Shown here piece by piece: positions 61,831-64,000 of a stretch of 64,000 nucleotides of DNA. The DNA lies in assembly GCF_014648695.1 (NCBI RefSeq), contig NZ_BMRP01000002.1, positions 43,297-107,296 on the forward strand, in the 5' to 3' direction. The notes beneath the pieces are model-generated. The model ran no database searches. It was not told the origin of the DNA and was given only the letters and a program-made list of their open reading frames with translations. Position 1 is the stretch's first letter; each line of letters opens with the position of its first letter. Source of the DNA: Streptomyces albospinus. Lineage in GTDB: Bacteria > Actinomycetota > Actinomycetes > Streptomycetales > Streptomycetaceae. The translations under genes and the position numbers were made by a program.

Positions 61831-62657
61831 CAGTGGTCCGTTCCGGGGGCGGGGTGGGCGCAGTCGAGGTGGCCGAGGAGCGCTGTGAGGACCGCGCCGG
61901 GGCGCTCGGCGGCGGCGAGGTGGGCGGCGCCGGGGAGTTCGACGAGGGTGGCGCCGGGGATGCCGTCGGTGAGTTCGCGGGCGTGCGCGGGCGGGGTGGC
62001 CGGGTCGGCGCGGCCGGCGACGACGAGGGTGGGGGCGGTGATCCGGGGCAGGTCGGCGCGGAGGTCGTAGCGGGCGAGGGCGTCGCAGCAGGCCGCGTAT
62101 CCGTCGGGCGAGACGCTGCGGCGCAGCGCGTCGAGCAGGGCGGTGGCCTCGGGCGAGGCGGCGAAGGCCGGGGTGAACCAGCGTCCGGCGGCGGCCTCGG
62201 CGACCGGGCCGAGGCCCTCGGCCCGTACCAGCGCGGCCCGTTCGTGCCAGCCGGTCGGTTCGCCGAACCGCGCGGAGGAGCAGATCAGCGCGAGCGAGGC
62301 GATCCGCTCGGGGTGGTGGACGGCGAGCCAGGCGCCCACCGCGCCGCCGAGCGAGACGCCCGCGTAGGCGAAGCGGTCGAGGCCGCGGGCGTCGGCGAGG
62401 TCGAGGACGAGGCGGGCCAGTTCGGGGACGGTGGTGGTGGTGCCGGCGGCGGCGAGGACGCCGGTGGGGGTGCCGCCGTGGCCCGGGAGGTCCCAGCGCA
62501 GGACGCGGAACCGGCGGGCCAGGACGGGGAGTAGGGGGTCCCAGAGGGCGAGGGTGGTGCCCACGGAGGGGCCGAGGACGAGGAGCGGGGCGCCATCGGG
62601 CCCGTCGGCGGTGTGGTGCAGCGCGGTGCGGCGGGCGGCGGGCGGTACCGGCGTCAT
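61830..62657 (-). CDS. pcaD: 3-oxoadipate enol-lactonase
   Basis: A 275-residue alpha/beta hydrolase: LLVLGPSVGTTLALWDPLL (oxyanion), YAGVSLGGAVGAWLA (nucleophile elbow GVSLGG), Asp in VVAGRADPATPP and His in LPGAAHLAAAE. Context between pcaB and pobA supports PcaD, which opens beta-ketoadipate enol-lactone. ATG 62657 overlaps the pcaB stop by four bases. Confidence 0.9.
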   Translation of the reverse strand: MTPVPPAARRTALHHTADGPDGAPLLVLGPSVGTTLALWDPLLPVLARRFRVLRWDLPGHGGTPTGVLAAAGTTTTVPELARLVLDLADARGLDRFAYAGVSLGGAVGAWLAVHHPERIASLALICSSARFGEPTGWHERAALVRAEGLGPVAEAAAGRWFTPAFAASPEATALLDALRRSVSPDGYAACCDALARYDLRADLPRITAPTLVVAGRADPATPPAHARELTDGIPGATLVELPGAAHLAAAERPGAVLTALLGHLDCAHPAPGTDH

Positions 62658-64000
62658 ACGGGCTCCTGCGGGGCGTGCGGGGAGGGCTGGGGGGTGCGCC
62701 GGAGGGCGCGGTCGACGAGGGCCCCGGCGGATCCCAAGTAGCCGGTGGGATCGAGGAGTTCACGGAGGCGGGGCCCGGTGAGGGCGGCGGCGCCGGACCC
62801 GGTCGCCGGGTCCGCGGCGAGGGCCGCGCACAGCGCGTCGGACAGCGGAATGCCGTCCTCCGCCGCGCGGCGGGCCGCCGCGTCCACGGTGCGGCGGGCC
62901 GCGGCGCGGCCGGTCAGGGCGGCGAGGGCCGCGACGAGGCGTTCGGAGACGACCAGCCCGCCGGTCGCGTCGAGGTTGTCCCGCATACGGGACGGGCGGA
63001 CCCGCAGCCCCGCGGTCAACCCGGCCGCGTCCCGGGCCGCGCCGCCCACCAGGCGCAGCGCCTCGCGCAGCGGCTGCCACTCGGCGTGCCAGGCCCCGGC
63101 CGGCCGCTCGTCCTCGGCGGCCAGCGACCCGTACAGCACCGCGGCGAGCGCCGGCACCTGCCGGGCGGCGCTCGCGATCAGCGTGGCGCGCACGGGGTTG
63201 GCCTTGTGCGGCATCGCGGAGGAGCCGCCGCCGCTGCCCTCGGCCAGCTCGCCGATCTCCGTACGGGAGAGGACCAGGACGTCGGCCGCCAGCTTGCCGA
63301 GCGCGCCCGCGGTGAAGGCGAGCGCGCCGGCGAGGTCGGCGACGGGGGTGCGCAGGGTGTGCCAGGGCAGGGCGGGTGGGGCGAGCCCGGTCTCGGCGGC
63401 GTAGCGGGCGAGGAGCCGGACGCCGGGGTCGTCGGCGCTCGGCGCACCGTCCGCCTCGGCGTAGGCGTGGAACGCCGCCAACGTGCCGGCGGCGCCGCCC
63501 AGTTGGACGGGCAGCGCGGCCCGCACCGCGGCGAGCCGGTCCCGGGCGTCGAGGACCAGGCCGCGCCAGCCCGCCGCCTTGAGGCCGAAGGTGGTCGGCA
63601 CCGCGTGCTGGGTGAGGGTGCGGCCGGCCATCGGCGTGTCGCGGTGGGCGGCGGCGGTGCGGTGCAGCGTGTCGGCGGTGCGGTCGAGGTCGGCCAGCAC
63701 GGTGTCCAGGGCGCGGGCGCAGACCAGCATCGTGGCGGTGTCCAGGATGTCCTGGCTGGTGGCGCCGCGGTGGACGTGGCCGGCGGCTTCCGGGTCGCGG
63801 GCGGCGACGGCGGCGGTCAGGTCCGCGACGAGCGGCACCACCGGGTTGCCGGCGGCGCGGGCGCGCACGGCGAGCGCCCGCGGTGCGTGGCGGTGGTGCT
63901 CGGCGGCGACCGCGGTGACGGTCGCCGCCGCGGTCGCCGGGGCGAGCCCGAGGGCCGCCTGGGCGCGGGTCAGTGCGGCCTCGGCGTCGAGCAGGGCGCG
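62654..64000 (-). CDS. pcaB: 3-carboxy-cis,cis-muconate cycloisomerase, N-terminus beyond right edge
   Basis: A frame open from the right edge to its stop at 62654, 448 codons visible. It belongs to the fumarase/aspartase superfamily: VHRGATSQDILDTATML, and signature GSSAMPHKANPVRATL. The first residues of the gene are missing. PcaB cyclises 3-carboxymuconate to muconolactone in the beta-ketoadipate pathway. The start lies outside; an internal GTG at 63868 is not the real start. Confidence 0.9.
   Translation of the reverse strand, partial: RALLDAEAALTRAQAALGLAPATAAATVTAVAAEHHRHAPRALAVRARAAGNPVVPLVADLTAAVAARDPEAAGHVHRGATSQDILDTATMLVCARALDTVLADLDRTADTLHRTAAAHRDTPMAGRTLTQHAVPTTFGLKAAGWRGLVLDARDRLAAVRAALPVQLGGAAGTLAAFHAYAEADGAPSADDPGVRLLARYAAETGLAPPALPWHTLRTPVADLAGALAFTAGALGKLAADVLVLSRTEIGELAEGSGGGSSAMPHKANPVRATLIASAARQVPALAAVLYGSLAAEDERPAGAWHAEWQPLREALRLVGGAARDAAGLTAGLRVRPSRMRDNLDATGGLVVSERLVAALAALTGRAAARRTVDAAARRAAEDGIPLSDALCAALAADPATGSGAAALTGPRLRELLDPTGYLGSAGALVDRALRRTPQPSPHAPQEPV

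Noticed and set aside
1..64000. Mobile elements, prophage, tRNA or rRNA
   Set aside because: No transposase, integrase, terminal repeats, tRNA-like cloverleaf or rRNA sequence was recognised by reading; a tRNAscan/Rfam run would be decisive.

Overview
The window is chromosomal DNA from a high-GC actinomycete, almost certainly a Streptomyces. Base composition is roughly 73% G+C with strong third-position GC bias, GTG and TTG starts are common, and several families are typical of the genus: a streptophobe-type membrane protein, DUF6777- and DUF6153-like secreted proteins, SpoIIE phosphatases, and RsgA-, TetR- and XRE-type proteins. I see no rRNA, tRNA, CRISPR array, IS element or prophage. About 49 protein genes are supported. 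The first and last are cut by the window edges and two adjacent ones are frameshifted.

Layout. 1-8.4 kb: a proline-rich protein, a DUF456 membrane protein, an Ada-AlkA fusion whose glycosylase active site looks degenerate, an RsgA-type GTPase behind a short leader ORF and alternative hairpins, a MerR regulator, and a divergent ArsR / His-rich CDF metal-efflux pair. 8.4-11.1 kb: an operon of a cyclic-nucleotide-domain (family 2B-like) encapsulin shell gene and a SufS-type cysteine desulfurase, that is, a probable sulfur nanocompartment. 11.5-20.6 kb: a large sensor/SpoIIE phosphatase, a PadR regulator divergent from a hydrolase, small membrane proteins, an APC permease, and a TetR protein with an N-terminal zinc motif. 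20.6-24.2 kb: an exopolysaccharide-type pair (acyltransferase 3 plus a processive GT2 carrying degenerate REC and GGDEF-like domains). 25-35.8 kb: an XRE protein, a nucleobase permease, an FHA-ABC transporter / SH3-like / Ser-Thr kinase operon resembling Rv1747-PknF, streptophobe and DUF6777 proteins, and an L,D-transpeptidase.

35.8-49 kb: two redox-type lipoproteins, an aldo-keto reductase behind a textbook MerR-type promoter, a Tat-exported phospholipase C, an MFS transporter coupled to a cysteine-synthase-like enzyme, small secreted His-rich proteins, an anti-sigma-type ATPase, and a three-subunit molybdenum hydroxylase (2Fe-2S, FAD/4Fe-4S, Moco) with a coupled small unknown protein. 49-56 kb: a class 3 lipase that lacks its nucleophilic serine, an isochorismatase-like hydrolase, a serine beta-lactamase-like protein, a zinc-ribbon protein, a GT-C-like membrane protein, and a membrane cytochrome/molybdopterin oxidoreductase followed by a membrane protein, both broken by apparent single-base deletions. 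56-59.2 kb: a tightly overlapping minus-strand operon (epimerase, GT2, DUF2064, methyltransferase) that looks like a glycoconjugate module. 59.5-64 kb: a second SpoIIE phosphatase and the pcaB-pcaD-pobA end of a protocatechuate catabolic operon.

Most genes sit in short operons with 1- or 4-base stop/start overlaps. All functions come from reading the sequence and recalling families; no database search was run.
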